Notes: a model not told the origin generated them from the sequence alone. A stretch of DNA of 64,000 bases from Neocallimastix lanati (nom. inval.) (GCA_016946835.1 JACVTC010000041.1:582501-646500); one strand, 5' to 3'. Numbered from the stretch's first letter, positions 1-12,824 are shown. Made by a program: numbers and translations.

Positions 1-284
1 GTACCTTTATACATATACTTCACCTTGTATTTCAATGAATTTACTTCATCTTTGGGTGGATTAACTGTACCTGTTGGTCGATTTTGATCGATTCTAATAA
101 CTGGTCGTATTTTTGAACTAATTGGACTTCTACACGTATTAATTGGATTAATTGAAACATTACCACTAGTTGCAATATTACACGTGGCTTGTTTTATAGG
201 TACTACTGGTGAATAGTAAGAAGACGGAGGAATAATTGTTTGGCCCTTAGCCATAGCTTGAGTTTGGCAATTTCCTGTTCCCAT
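1..284 (-). CDS. Unrecognised protein, 5' part of gene running off the window
   Basis: An open frame begins with ATG at 284 on the minus strand and runs without a stop to position 1 (94 complete codons), so the gene continues outside the window. The product starts MGTGNCQTQAMAKGQT and is rich in Pro, Ser, Ile, Asn and Thr. It shows no membrane segment or motif that I recognise. The GC content and codon variety are clearly above the flanking DNA, and the AT desert begins immediately upstream of the ATG, as with the other genes here. It could be a first exon or the start of a single-exon gene. No function is proposed. That it is coding is fairly sure; the exact start is likely but unproven. Confidence 0.65.
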   Translation of the reverse strand, partial: MGTGNCQTQAMAKGQTIIPPSSYYSPVVPIKQATCNIATSGNVSINPINTCRSPISSKIRPVIRIDQNRPTGTVNPPKDEVNSLKYKVKYMYKG

Positions 285-1532
285 TAATTTCTTATATTAT
301 AGTAATAACTAAAAGGCGTCAATAATAGTTCGCGAGTACTTCGATTATACTATTTGATCTCTTTTCTTTTTTCTATGTTTATAAGTAAAGTATTTTATTT
401 TACTTATTTTATAATTTAACGTATGTATATAAAAACTTAAATAATATATATATAAATATTAAAGTTCTTTTATTAAATATAAATTTAATTTTAAAATTTT
501 CATTTTTTTTTCTATTTTTTTTTTTTTTATAAAAAACAGTTCTTTATTTAAAATATAAATTATTTATATTTTATTACTTTATATTATAACTTTTTCAAAA
601 TTATTATTATATATTTCTATGATTAAGAATAATATATATATCTTTATATTACTTACTTTTATTTAAAGGAAATAGTTAACTATTAAACGAAAGACTTAAA
701 TAACTATTTCTTCTAAATAATAAACTCTTAAAAGCCTTTTAACTATAGCATTTGATTAAAAAAAAATAATATATTAAGAATTTGTTAATTACTTATTAAA
801 TTTTAAATTATAATTATCAATAAATATTTATTTCTTATATATTATAATTTCTGAACTCTACAAAAATACTTTATTTCTTATTATTTTTTTAACTTTTTTT
901 TTTTGTTTTAATTTTGACTTTACTTTTCAATATTTTTTATTTTTTTTAATAAATTATATTTATAAACAATTAATCCTATTTTTTTTTTATAATACTTTTA
1001 TTTTAAGAATATTATATTTTTTAAAGTATTAAAAAAATAATAATTATAAAGAATTTATTATTTACAATTTTTTTTTTTTTTTTTTATTTTCCTTTATTTG
1101 TCGTTCGCTGTTGTTTTATTAACTTTTTATTTTATTATAATATGTTAAAATAATAATTCTTTTTAAAGATTTGCTTATTATATATTATATATTATATATA
1201 AATGTAAATGCGATTAATATTTAATTATATATATATATATATTTTCAACTTTCAAGTCTTTTACATATTATTTTTTTAAAATAAATAATATTTAATGAAT
1301 TACGATATTTAAATTAATATTAAAAGAATTAAAACATTTCTAATTATTTTATATTATTATAAATAGTAAAAGGTAAACGAAATTAAATAAAATAATTGTT
1401 TAAGATATAAAGTGGTAAAAAAGAACGAAAGAATTATATTAATTTAACAATAAAATGAAAATCGTATTTTTAATTATTTTAATTTTGCTGTTGAATTGTT
1501 TAAAAAAAGTCATTAAATAATATATATTAATG

Positions 1533-1564
<32 letters not shown>

Positions 1565-3736
1565 AAAAAAAAAACTGATTAATAAAAATAATACATTTTT
1601 TTTTATTTTATAAAAAAATATAAAAATATATATATATTAATATTTACTATTATTATTATATAATAATATTAATGAAAGATATATTTTCTTATATGGTAAA
1701 TAATAATAAATAATAAATAAATAGATAGTAATAAATAATAAATTATAAATAATAAATAAATAATAAATAATAAATAAAAAATAAATAATAAATAATAATA
1801 TATAATAAATAATATTATAAAATAAATAATAAATAGTAATAAATAAATAGAAGATTATTATATTTATATTTTTTTCTATTTGCTATTAATGAATATATGT
1901 TAATATATAGTATATATTTAATACAAGTAAATATTATAATATATAATATATTTAGTATAGTAATTTATAATAGAAATATATAAAATTTTTTTTAAACCAA
2001 TCTATTAAATAAGAATAATAGTCAATTTAAAATTATTAAAATATTAAATAACTTATTTTGATTTCCCAATAATTAATATAAGGTACATATATTAATATAA
2101 TATAAATAGATATATTTTTAATATATATGATATATAAAATATAATATATTTAATTAGTAAATATTAATATTCGTTATATAAAAAATAACCATTGATTTTT
2201 ATTTATTCACTTCTAATGTAGATATATTATAGAAAAGCACCTATTTAAAATACTTTAATATATTGTTTTTTTTTAAAATATAAAATAAAAATTTAATTTA
2301 AAAAATATATTATAATATATTATAAAATAAAAATAGTATATATGATTATTATTAATAAATATAATATATTTCTCCATTTAATATATGTATATGAAAGTAT
2401 TATCTTAATATAAAAGAATAAACAAAATATATTATGTAGTATAGTGACAAAATAAAAATACTTTTTTAATTAATAAATTAATTAATAGTTAAAAGAAAAA
2501 AAAAAAAGGAATTAAATTCTTTAAAGAAAAAGATTGCTGACCTAAATTTTAAGCATCATGTTTTAAATTTTTAATATAGACCTAATTAAACAAATTTAAA
2601 TGATATATATTGAGTTTATTTTAATATTTATGAAGTATAAAATAATAAATATAAAGTAATAAATAAAAAGAATAAAAACTAATAAATAAAAAGTAATAAA
2701 TAAAAAGTAATAAATAAAAAGTAATAAATAAAAAGTAATAAATAAATAATAAATAATAATAATATGTAATAATTAATAAATAAATAATTATAGTAATACT
2801 GCCTTATAATAAGAGATGATAGTTATATGATTTTAATGGAAGTAATATTTTATAAAATTTTTTAGGAGAAAAAATTTTAAAAAGTATTATAACATTAAAA
2901 CATGTTAATATGGTAATATGATATAATATAATATGTGCCTTTTAAAATTTAAATTTTTACAATTATTTAAAAATTATAATGTTAATTATAATTACGTTTT
3001 AATAAAATAATATAAATAATCTAATAACTTTATTTAATGTAAAATAATATCTATTAGAGTTTACTTTGTATTACCTATTCTATTCTATATTAATTTCTAT
3101 ATTAAACTCTACATTGTATGTGAAAATTACGTATTAAATGTATACATTATACATAGAAAATTTTCAAAAAATTTAAAAAAAATCCATGAAATAAATAGGA
3201 TTATTTTTTTTTTACATATATATTAATTTTGCTTTTGATTATGATTATAGTTTATAGTTAATATATTTATTATTTTTTTTACTTTTATATAAATAAAAAT
3301 TTTTATATGATATTTTGAAGTAGTGTTGTATTATAAACATCATAATTAATGTTAACTACATTAATAGTTTTATCGATGGTTCAATATTATTTAGTAATTT
3401 TTCTCAAAATTTTTACTTATTATTTAATTACTAATTAAAAAATCATTATTAATATTTGTCATTATAATTAAATGATTAATAAAGTTAAACATGGTTTCTA
3501 TATATATTATTTTTAAATTATTATATATTATAAATATATTTATAACATTTATTATAATCAAAATGCTTAAAAATTAATGTTATAGTAATACTATGTATAG
3601 AAATAGTTTTTAAACTATAATTTTTTTTTTTAATACGAAAATAAAAACAATAGTTATAGTGCAATATTTTACATAATTATATTATTAAAAAAAAAAAAAA
3701 AAAGAAAAATATAAGATATATTAACTTTATTATTAA

Positions 3737-3759
3737 TAACAAAAGCTTTGCTTTTGTTA
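3737..3759. repeat. Short perfect inverted repeat (10-bp arms, 3-nt loop)
   Basis: Arms TAACAAAAGC (3737-3746) and GCTTTTGTTA (3750-3759) flank a TTT loop. The G/C pairs in the stem make it more than random A/T pairing. No gene is close by, so its role is unknown. Confidence 0.6.
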
Positions 3760-3960
3760 CATATATTAAAACTAAAAATTAGTATTTTTAAATAATACTT
3801 CTACATCAATAATTTTCATATTTTTATAATATAAACTATTCACTTTTTTTTTGGATTGAGAATTGTATATATTTATATATATATCTATTTAAATATTTAA
3901 TATATTTAGTCTTTTTATAAATAGTATTTATTTATTCTTATTTGATCTTTTTATAAGTAG

Positions 3961-3992
<32 letters not shown>

Positions 3993-4760
3993 TAATATTT
4001 TTAATTTTTGGTTAAAATCATCCATAAATGAAAATTTTTATAGAATAAAATATATTACTGTTTTTAACCAATAGTTTTTTAATTTAGGTTATACAAAGTC
4101 AAAATCATTGAAGGCAAAAGGAAATAAAAAACAACCCAATAATAATTGATGGAAATTAAATTAAAGATAATTTTTTTTTTAAATATTATTCTAAATTTTC
4201 TATATTCATATGAAATGAAATAACATAAATTTATAAATTTGTGATTATGCTTATGCAATATGCATTCTTATATCAAAATTTATAATTTTAACAATTCATA
4301 GTTCAGATACTTCTTTTTTTTTTTTTTTTGATTTTTTAATTTAACCAAATTATTCTTGCATACATACAGATAATTTATTTATCATGAATATATATTGATA
4401 CTATGATACTATTTAAAATATTTCATCAAATCGTAATATTCGATTTATAATAAATAGTATATATTAAAGGAGCAAAAATACTTTTTTTTTTTTTTTCTTT
4501 GAATTAATACTTTTATTGGAAATATTTTTTTTCTGTTCAATAGTATATTAAATTTTTTAAATATTATATATAAAATCTTCTTTTTATTGTTTTATTTTAA
4601 TTTGAGATATATTTTTAAGATTTGAAGCCAATAGAATTAAAACAAAATTAAAAAAAAAAAAAAAGAGTGCATACATTATTTCTTACATTACATACTTAGA
4701 AAATATATCTATTGTATGTATGCATAAATTGTACATTATGAAAGTTTTAAAAAAGAAAAT

Positions 4761-4786
4761 ATTCCATCTTTATCTAAAGATGGAAT
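4761..4786. repeat. Short perfect inverted repeat (12-bp arms, 2-nt loop)
   Basis: ATTCCATCTTTA (4761-4772) is followed by TC and its exact reverse complement TAAAGATGGAAT (4775-4786). It lies in the AT desert about 430 bp before the satellite arrays. It could be a terminator-like or transposon-derived hairpin; nothing in the context decides. Confidence 0.6.
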
Positions 4787-5203
4787 ACATTTATTATTTA
4801 AATATATATTTAATATATTATCATTTTATTGCGATTTGAATATTCAAACATAATAGTAATACTAATAAATAATTATTGATATATATTGTTAATTTATTTA
4901 TTTAATATAATAATAATAGATAAGTATTATAAGTATTATAACAAGAAGAGAAGTGGAAAATACATTCATGTTATTTTATATATAATTTATATCACCTGAA
5001 AATATTTGTAACAGAATGTGGTTCATTTCGCCAATTTTTATAATACAAATTTTCAATACGCCATTTATTTTTAATGGCTTGTAAAATTTTTTGTTGACGC
5101 CATAAAAATTTTAATAAAATTATATGTAAAAAAAAATAAATGTATAAATAAATAAACAAACAAATAAATAAATAAACAAAGAATGTAATAAGTATATAAA
5201 ATA

Positions 5204-6140
5204 AAATAAATAGTAGAAATATGAATATAAAGTACAGATTTAATAAAATAAAATAAAATAAATAATTGAAATATGAATATAAAGTACAGATTTAATAAAA
5301 TAAAATAAAATAAAATAAAATAAAATAAAATAAATAGTAGAACTATGAATATAAAGTACAGATTTAATAAAATAAAATAAAATAAAATAAAATAAAATAA
5401 AATAAAATAAAATAAAATAAAATAAAATAAAATAAAATAAAATAAAATAAAATAAAATAAAATAAATAGTAGAACTATGAATATAAAGTACAGATTTAAT
5501 AAAATAAAATAAAATAAAATAAAATAAAATAAAATAAATAGTAGAACTATGAATATAAAGTACAGATTTAATAAAATAAAATAAAATAAAATAAAATAAA
5601 TAGTAGAACTATGAATATAAAGTACAGATTTAATAAAATAAAATAAAATAAAATAAAATAAATAGTAGAACTATGAATATAAAGTACAGATTTAATAAAA
5701 TAAAATAAAATAAAATAAAATAAATAGTAGAACTATGAATATAAAGTACAGATTTAATAAAATAAAATAAAATAAAATAAAATAAATAGTAGAATATAAA
5801 TATAAGTACAGATTGAATAAAATAAAATAAATAGTTGAAATATAAATATAAAGTACAAATTGAATAAAATAAAATAAAATAAAATAAAATAAATAGTAAA
5901 AATATGAATATAAAGTACAGATTTAATAAAATAAAATAAAATAAAATATAATAAAATAAAATAAAATAAATAGTAGAATATTAAATATAAAGTACAGATT
6001 AAATAAAATAAAATAAAATAAAATAAAATAAATAATAGAATATAAATATAAGTACAGATTGAATAAAATAAAATAAAATAAATAGTTGAAATATAAATAT
6101 AAAGTACAGATTGAATAAAATAAAATAAAATAAATATCTA
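5204..6140. repeat. Satellite complex, left arm (AAAAT microsatellite with a ~35-bp interspersed unit)
   Basis: Runs of (AAAAT)n are interrupted by a unit that reads roughly TAGTAGAACTATGAATATAA followed by AGTACAGATTTAAT. Between 5539 and 5787 the whole module repeats with an exact 62-bp period (starts at 5539, 5601, 5663, 5725, 5787), showing recent tandem amplification. The outer modules are more diverged (GAATATAAATATAAG variants). The right arm at 6400-9264 carries the same unit on the opposite strand. There is no coding content. Confidence 0.9.
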
Positions 6141-6399
6141 ATAATTTTTTATTAAAGAATATTACAGATCAATGTTTTAGAAATGAAATTTTTTTACATT
6201 TTTATTGTATTCAATTGATGATGTAATTTAATATATAAAACAATATTATTGATTGTTAATAATCTCATTAAATATAAATGATTTTTTTACTTTCTAACAT
6301 ATATAATTAAATAAAACATTTTATTTTTAAAAATAAATCGTCTTTAATATTCTTTAATAAAAAATAATGATAAATATTTATTTTATTTTATATATTAGT
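6141..6399. other. Unique spacer between the two opposed satellite arms
   Basis: About 230-260 bp of non-repetitive AT-rich sequence separate the AAAAT-oriented left arm from the ATTTT-oriented right arm, so this is the centre of a large imperfect inverted repeat. No open frame or known motif was found in it. Confidence 0.6.
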
Positions 6400-9264
6400 A
6401 CTTTTATATTATTATATTCAATATTTATTTTATTTTATTTTATTACTTGTACTTTTATATTATTACATTCAATATTTATTTAATTTTATTTTATTTTATT
6501 TTATTCAATCTGTACTTTATATTTAATATTCTACTATTTATTTTATTTTATTTTATTTTATTTTATTCAATCTGTACTTTATATTTAATATTCTACTATT
6601 TATTTTATTTTATTTTATTTTATTTTATTTTATTTTATTTTATTTTATTTTATTTTATTTTATTTTATTTTATTTTATTTTATTTTATTTTATTTTATTT
6701 TATTTTATTTTATTTTATTTTATTTTATTTTATTTTATTTTATTTTATTTTATTTTATTTTATTTTATTTTATTTTATTTTATTTTATTTTATTTTATTT
6801 TATTTTATTTTATTTTATTTTATTTTATTAAATCTCTACTTTATATTCATATTTCTACTATTTATTTTATTTTATTCAATCTGTACTTTATATTTAATAT
6901 TCTACTATTTATTTTATTTTATTTTATTTTATTTTATTTTATTTTATTTTATTTTATTTTATTTTATTCAATCTGTACTTTATATTTAATATTCTACTAT
7001 TTATTTTATTTTATTTTATTTTATTTTATTTTATTTTATTTTATTTTATTTTATTTTATTTTATTTTATTTTATTTTATTTTATTTTATTTTATTTTATT
7101 CAATCTGTACTTTATATTTAATATTCTACTATTTATTTTATTTTATTTTATTTTATTTTATTTTATTTTATTTTATTTTATTTTATTTTATTTTATTTTA
7201 TTTTATTTTATTTTATTTTATTTTATTTTATTTTATTTTATTTTATTTTATTTTATTTTATTTTATTTTATTTTATTTTATTTTATTTTATTTTATTTTA
7301 TTTTATTTTATTTTATTTTATTTTATTAAATCTCTACTTTATATTCATATTTCTACTATTTATTTTATTTTATTCAATCTGTACTTTATATTCATAGTTC
7401 TACTATTTATTTTATTTTAGTCAATCTGTACTTTATATTCATATTTCTACTATTTATTTTACTTCATTTTATTTTATTTTATTTTATTTTATTTTATTTT
7501 ATTTTATTCAATCTGTACTTTATATTTAATATTCTACTATTTATTTTATTTTATTTTATTTTATTTTATTTTATTTTATTTTATTTTATTTTATTTTATT
7601 TTATTTTATTTTATTTTATTTTATTTTATTTTATTTTATTTTATTTTATTTTATTTTATTTTATTTTATTTTATTTTATTTTATTTTATTTTATTTTATT
7701 TTATTTTATTTTATTTTATTTTATTAAATCTCTACTTTATATTCATATTTCTACTATTTATTTTATTTTATTCAATCTGTACTTTATATTCATAGTTCTA
7801 CTATTTATTTTATTTTAGTCAATCTGTACTTTATATTCATATTTCTACTATTTATTTTACTTCATTTTATTTTATTTTATTTTATTTTATTTTATTTTAT
7901 TTTATTCAATCTGTACTTTATATTTAATATTCTACTATTTATTTTATTTTATTTTATTTTATTTTATTTTATTTTATTTTATTTTATTTTATTTTATTTT
8001 ATTTTATTTTATTTTATTTTATTTTATTTTATTTTATTTTATTTTATTTTATTTTATTTTATTTTATTTTATTTTATTTTATTCAATCTGTACTTTATAT
8101 TTAATATTCTACTATTTATTTTATTTTATTTTATTTTATTTTATTTTATTTTATTTTATTTTATTTTATTTTATTAAATCTCTACTTTATATTCATATTT
8201 CTACTATTTATTTTATTTTATTCAATCTGTACTTTATATTCATAGTTCTACTATTTATTTTATTTTAGTCAATCTGTACTTTATATTCATAGTTCTACTA
8301 TTTATTTTATTTTATTTTATTTTATTTTATTTTATTTTATTTTATTTTATTTTATTTTATTCAATCTGTACTTTATATTTAATATTCTACTATTTATTTT
8401 ATTTTATTTTATTTTATTTTATTTTATTTTATTTTATTTTATTTTATTTTATTTTATTTTATTTTATTTTATTTTATTTTATTTTATTTTATTTTATTTT
8501 ATTTTATTTTATTTTATTCAATCTGTACTTTATATTTAATATTCTACTATTTATTTTATTTTATTTTATTTTATTTTATTTTATTTTATTTTATTTTATT
8601 TTATTTTATTAAATCTCTACTTTATATTCATATTTCTACTATTTATTTTATTTTATTCAATCTGTACTTTATATTCATAGTTCTACTATTTATTTTATTT
8701 TAGTCAATCTGTACTTTATATTCATAGTTCTACTATTTATTTTATTTTATTTTATTTTATTTTATTTTATTTTATTTTATTTTATTTTATTTTATTCAAT
8801 CTGTACTTTATATTTAATATTCTACTATTTATTTTATTTTATTTTATTTTATTTTATTTTATTTTATTTTATTTTATTCAATCTGTACTTTATATTTAAT
8901 ATTCTACTATTTATTTTATTTTATTTTATTTTATTTTATTCAATCTGTACTTTATATTTAATATTCTACTATTTATTTTATTTTATTTTATTTTATTTTA
9001 TTTTATTTTATTTTATTTTATTTTATTTTATTTTATTTTATTTTATTTTATTTTATTTTATTTTATTTTATTTTATTTTATTTTATTTTATTAAATCTCT
9101 ACTTTATATTCATATTTCTACTATTTATTTTATTTTATTCAATCTGTACTTTATATTCATATTTCTACTATTTATTTTACTTTATTTTATTTTATTTTAT
9201 TTTATTTTATTTTATTTTATTTTATTTTATTTTATTTTATTTTATTTTATTTTATTTTGTATAC
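6400..9264. repeat. Satellite complex, right arm (ATTTT microsatellite with inverted ~35-bp unit, higher-order repeats)
   Basis: About 2.9 kb of (ATTTT)n is interrupted by units that are the reverse complement of those in the left arm: CAATCTGTACTTTATATT then TAATATTCTACTATTTATTTT, or a variant with AAATCTCTACTTTATATTC. A diagnostic single-base variant, AGTCAATC in place of ATTCAATC, recurs at about 7419, 7817, 8267 and 8702. Blocks of about 400-450 bp have therefore been duplicated as higher-order repeats. The long frame at 6447-6989 is only a Phe/Tyr/Leu reading of the microsatellite and is not a gene. Confidence 0.9.
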
Positions 9265-9414
9265 TTGTACTTACTATTACATTATTTATTTATTTATTTT
9301 TTTTTATACAAATAATTGAAAAACTAATTTTTCAAAATTAGTATTTAGAATAATATTGGATAATTAATATAATAATTTTAATTATATAATTAAAAAATAT
9401 TTATAAAAATATAG

Positions 9415-10540
9415 AAATGGAAAAAAATCTTATTATCGATATAAGTGAGTCTAACAAAGGAAAAAAAATAAATTATTATTAATAAAAAAAATAAATTTAA
9501 TTTTTCATATATAAGAAAAGATAATTCAAAAGTTTATGTACAGAAATAAATGTAAATCTTTTATTATTTTAAATGATAAGAAAGAAATCTTAAAATATGA
9601 TAGTTCACATAATCATCCTGAAAAAGAATACGATGTATCTCTATCTATAATGAAACATAAAATTAAAGATGGAATTGAAAAAAAGTTCAATTCCATGGTA
9701 TAAAAATAAAACCCCTATATAATAAAATTTCTAAGGAAATGTGATTTATATGTTCAGAAGATAATTCAATTAAATCCCAAATATCAAGAAATTTAAATAA
9801 AAACTACCATCCAATGTAACAACATTTACTGAAATTTCTAATGAATCTGAATATTATAAAACAAAGTGAGGTGAAAATTTTATGATATTCAAAAAATATT
9901 AATTTAATAATTTTTCAATCTCCTTTTCAAGTAAAATTATTTAAGGAATATAATGATGATATATTTGTTGATGGTACATTTTTTATTGCCCCTAAATTTA
10001 GTTATCAAATATTTATTACAAGAACTTACGCTAAAGAATTAGATAGTTTTTACACTACTTCTTTTGCAATATTATAAAATAAAGAACAAGAAATATATAA
10101 AATATTTAAAAAATTAAAAAAAAAGCTAGTATATGTAACAATAATATTATAATTGCAGAATCAATAGTTATTTAAATAATTTATTTCTAACAATACCATC
10201 TTATTATAAATTAAAAGATAAATTAAATGAACTTGAACATTTGCCATATTATGATTATCAAAGAAAAATAAGAGGAATTTAGAAAATAAAAAAAAGAGCA
10301 ATAAATAAAGCTAATGAAATCAGTGTCTTAATTGAACGCTACAAAAATATTGAAACCAAGTTAATTGATACTAAATGTGATAGAAATAATACTATTAATT
10401 TGTGGTTTGATTGTTTAACTGATTTAAATAATATAATATAAATATTATTTTATAATAAAAAATTAAAAAATGAGGAATAACCAAACGAAATAATCAGAAT
10501 TCTGTCATTCAAAAATTTAATTTATAAAGCTTATTAAATT
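9415..10540 (+). pseudogene. Decayed FLYWCH zinc-finger / MULE-type transposase relic
   Basis: Coding-like fragments in shifting frames. The first reads MEKNLIIDISESNKGKK, then a patch with a basic/Cys stretch ending in HNHPE (codons at 9608-9622), the Cys2His2-type end of a FLYWCH finger. After stops and frame changes comes a piece with IFVDGTFFIAPK (DGTF at 9970-9981), the start of the DDE transposase domain in Mutator-like (MULE) proteins, followed by YQIFITRTYAKE. Weaker fragments (PSYYKLKDKLNE, NTINLWFDCL) continue to about 10440. Stops and frameshifts throughout make it a dead copy. The identification is by motif order and not by alignment. Terminal inverted repeats could not be established. 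Confidence 0.6.
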
Positions 10541-10920
10541 TATACAGTTTAAATAAATATTCAAATACGTCTCTATAATTATTAATTTTATCATTATAAC
10601 TATTATTTTTTTAATAACATTTAAATAAAAGAATTATTATTAATAATATTTATATTTTTAATAACATTTATATTTTTATATAATTTTTTTTATTAATAGC
10701 ATTTAAATAAAAGAATTAAAATCATAAAATCTAACCATTATATGATTTATTTAATTATTCACTTAATAATTAATTTAAAATTTGAAATAACAAAATAATA
10801 CAATAAAATAATATTATGTAGCATAAAATATCTATAGCCACAAATTTATATATATCACGTGAAAAAATTGGCGTAATGCAACCTCCCCTTTAAAATTTTA
10901 TTAATTGTACCTTATTTTTT
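10541..10920. other. AT-rich spacer after the transposase relic
   Basis: Low-complexity A/T sequence. A short GC-richer patch at 10853-10890 contains CACGTG and GGCGTAATGCAACC. No coding frame was recognised. Confidence 0.4.
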
Positions 10921-10937
10921 TTTTTTTTTTTTTTTTT

Positions 10938-11329
10938 TCAGAAAATCCAAATAATCCTACAATTCAACCTCCAATATATTTTAATAATACAGCTGATTAA
11001 AATAATAATACTTATATGGATATTAATCGAGCAGAAGGAGAGAACCTTTCAGATTTTAGTGTAGTTTCTGTTACAGATTCCAATAGTTTATCTTTATCTG
11101 AAAAATGGATTGCACATCACATTGAGTTGATCCAGAAAGCGAGTTGTGAAAAAAAGGCTTTTGAGAGATTAATTGACTAAATTTTAAAATATTCACCTTC
11201 TATAGAAAATAGAAGAATGATATATAGAGTTATTGAGAATATCTGGGATGATAAAAATGTATTTGGAGCAACAATATTGGATGATGGTACAATTATTCCT
11301 TGCCGCGTAGAACGTTTTGAATTTTAACA
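10938..11329 (+). pseudogene. Decayed exon of an unknown protein
   Basis: After a long T-tract ending in CAG (a good 3' splice site), one reading frame runs for about 130 codons: it begins ENPNNPTIQPPIYF, continues LSLSEKWIAHHIELIQKA and RRMIYRVIENIWDDKN, and ends at TAA near 11329. It is broken by two in-frame TAA codons, after NTAD and after RLID. Frame, codon use and GC are protein-like. The stops could each be a CAA-to-TAA change. I do not recognise the family; a mobile-element protein is plausible because it lies beside the MULE relic. Confidence 0.5.
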
Positions 11330-12585
11330 TGGCGTACTAATAACAATCTAATCTGACATACATTATCAATGCATCATCTATGATTTATGGTGTGTCACTT
11401 GAGAGGGTTTTAATATTGATTATTTCTATGTGGTCTCCCGATCCACATTTTCTGAGAGCGATAATTATCTTTTTTTTTTTTTTTTTTTGACAGTTTCGTC
11501 TGCGATGATGAGAGTTTCCTTAGGCTAAGTGCGTGTTAATTTGATTGTTTTTTTTTTTTTTTATTTATTTTTGCAGCAATTTTACTGTGACCGGTTATCT
11601 TATTTAGAATAAATTCTATTAGTTTTTCTTTTTCTATTCCAGACAATTTTCAATAGATGTACTGATAATGGGTCTGTTAAAGAATCTTCAACCTCAATTT
11701 TTCTTGTAACATATTATTTAGAGTAAAATAAACAGTTTTAATGTTGTAATATCGCTTGTGCAAAATGTTTCTAAGACTTCCTTAGATGTTGTACCAAGGA
11801 TTATATTAATTGATGCAGTAAATTCATTCCGTATGATAACAAGTATTCGAATTGAATTGGCAACAAGCGTATTAGGCGTATTTTGACATAATATGTATAA
11901 CAAATTTTGAATTATGCTTATCATACATGAACTTTGTGGCTATCTCTTTCCTGGCATAAAATAAGCACCGTTCGAAACAGGAACACATTCATATGGGTCA
12001 TGATACAGATAATTCAGGTGCTAATTATTATATATCACAAATGCATTTTATATTTTCCCATTTATCAACTAATTCTAAAATGAAAAGCAATTTAATAATT
12101 TTTTTTTTCAGAATTTGTTCCTTGATGTAATCTTGGCTTGATTGATGGAACTAGACTGTCTGAGATTAACATCTTATAGGCTGTGGAATGTTGTATCATA
12201 AAACAGGTTAAAGTACTTGTTCAACAAGGAAAGTACTGTCATTTAATATATATATGAGGAAATTCCTAGTATATAGGTATATATGCATGTAGATAAATTC
12301 TACAAAAAGAAACCTTTCTAACTAATATGCAATTACCAAGTAGGCTAGAACGCATCTCATTGAATAAGGTTATACTGGTCTCACTTCAAAGGAAAGTTCG
12401 GAACTGGAGAAGCACTCCGGGAAAAAGCGTACTATCAAAATTCTCGTCAATATGTATGTATATTCTGTCGTCAATGTTGAACACTCAGTAATATCCGTCT
12501 ATACTAAAGCATATTTAAGTGTTCGAATAGTAGTGACTACCTTAATATTCCGACGCCTTGAAGGGGACTAAATACCAGAAGTTAT
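11330..12585 (+). pseudogene. Degenerate GC-richer region, possibly the remains of a spliced gene or element
   Basis: About 1.2 kb has clearly higher GC than its surroundings but no sustained frame. On the plus strand three more acceptor-like sites (pyrimidine tract then CAG) occur near 11575, 11640 and 12111, adding to the one at 10938. This suggests an ancestral plus-strand multi-exon gene. A 68-codon minus frame at 11718-11924 lacks recognisable motifs and is probably chance. I cannot name the origin. Confidence 0.35.
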
Positions 12586-12629
12586 AAAAAAAAAAAAAGA
12601 AAAAAAAAAGATTAACAATTTAATCATAG

Positions 12630-12691
12630 ATTTTTTATTTTTTTATTTTTTATTTTTTTATTATTTATTTTTTATTTTTTTATTTTTTTAT

Positions 12692-12777
<86 letters not shown>

Positions 12778-12787
12778 ATGTTTTATT

Positions 12788-12824
<37 letters not shown>

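Larger units (their letters stand above)
285..5200. other. AT-rich intergenic desert
   Basis: About 4.9 kb of almost pure A/T with homopolymer runs and AAT/TAAA microsatellites (for example 1690-1850, 2640-2770, 3966-3990). I see no open frame with coding character. Two compact inverted repeats stand out at 3737-3759 and 4761-4786 and are listed separately. A slightly GC-richer stretch at about 4960-5110 lies just before the satellite arrays and has no recognisable product. Confidence 0.7.

Noticed and set aside
6447-6989. 180-codon open frame rich in Phe, Tyr, Leu and Ile
   Set aside because: It is the direct reading of the ATTTT microsatellite, and similar frames arise anywhere in the array. 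There is no codon variety or start context.
5029-10885. Possible MULE terminal inverted repeats (CGCCAATTTTT near 5036 and its complement near 10876)
   Set aside because: Only about 11 bases match and flanking target duplications were not seen; too short in AT-rich DNA to claim element ends.
12350-12580. GC-richer patch considered as a 5S rRNA or other structured RNA
   Set aside because: No conserved 5S internal control region or stem pairs were found by eye.
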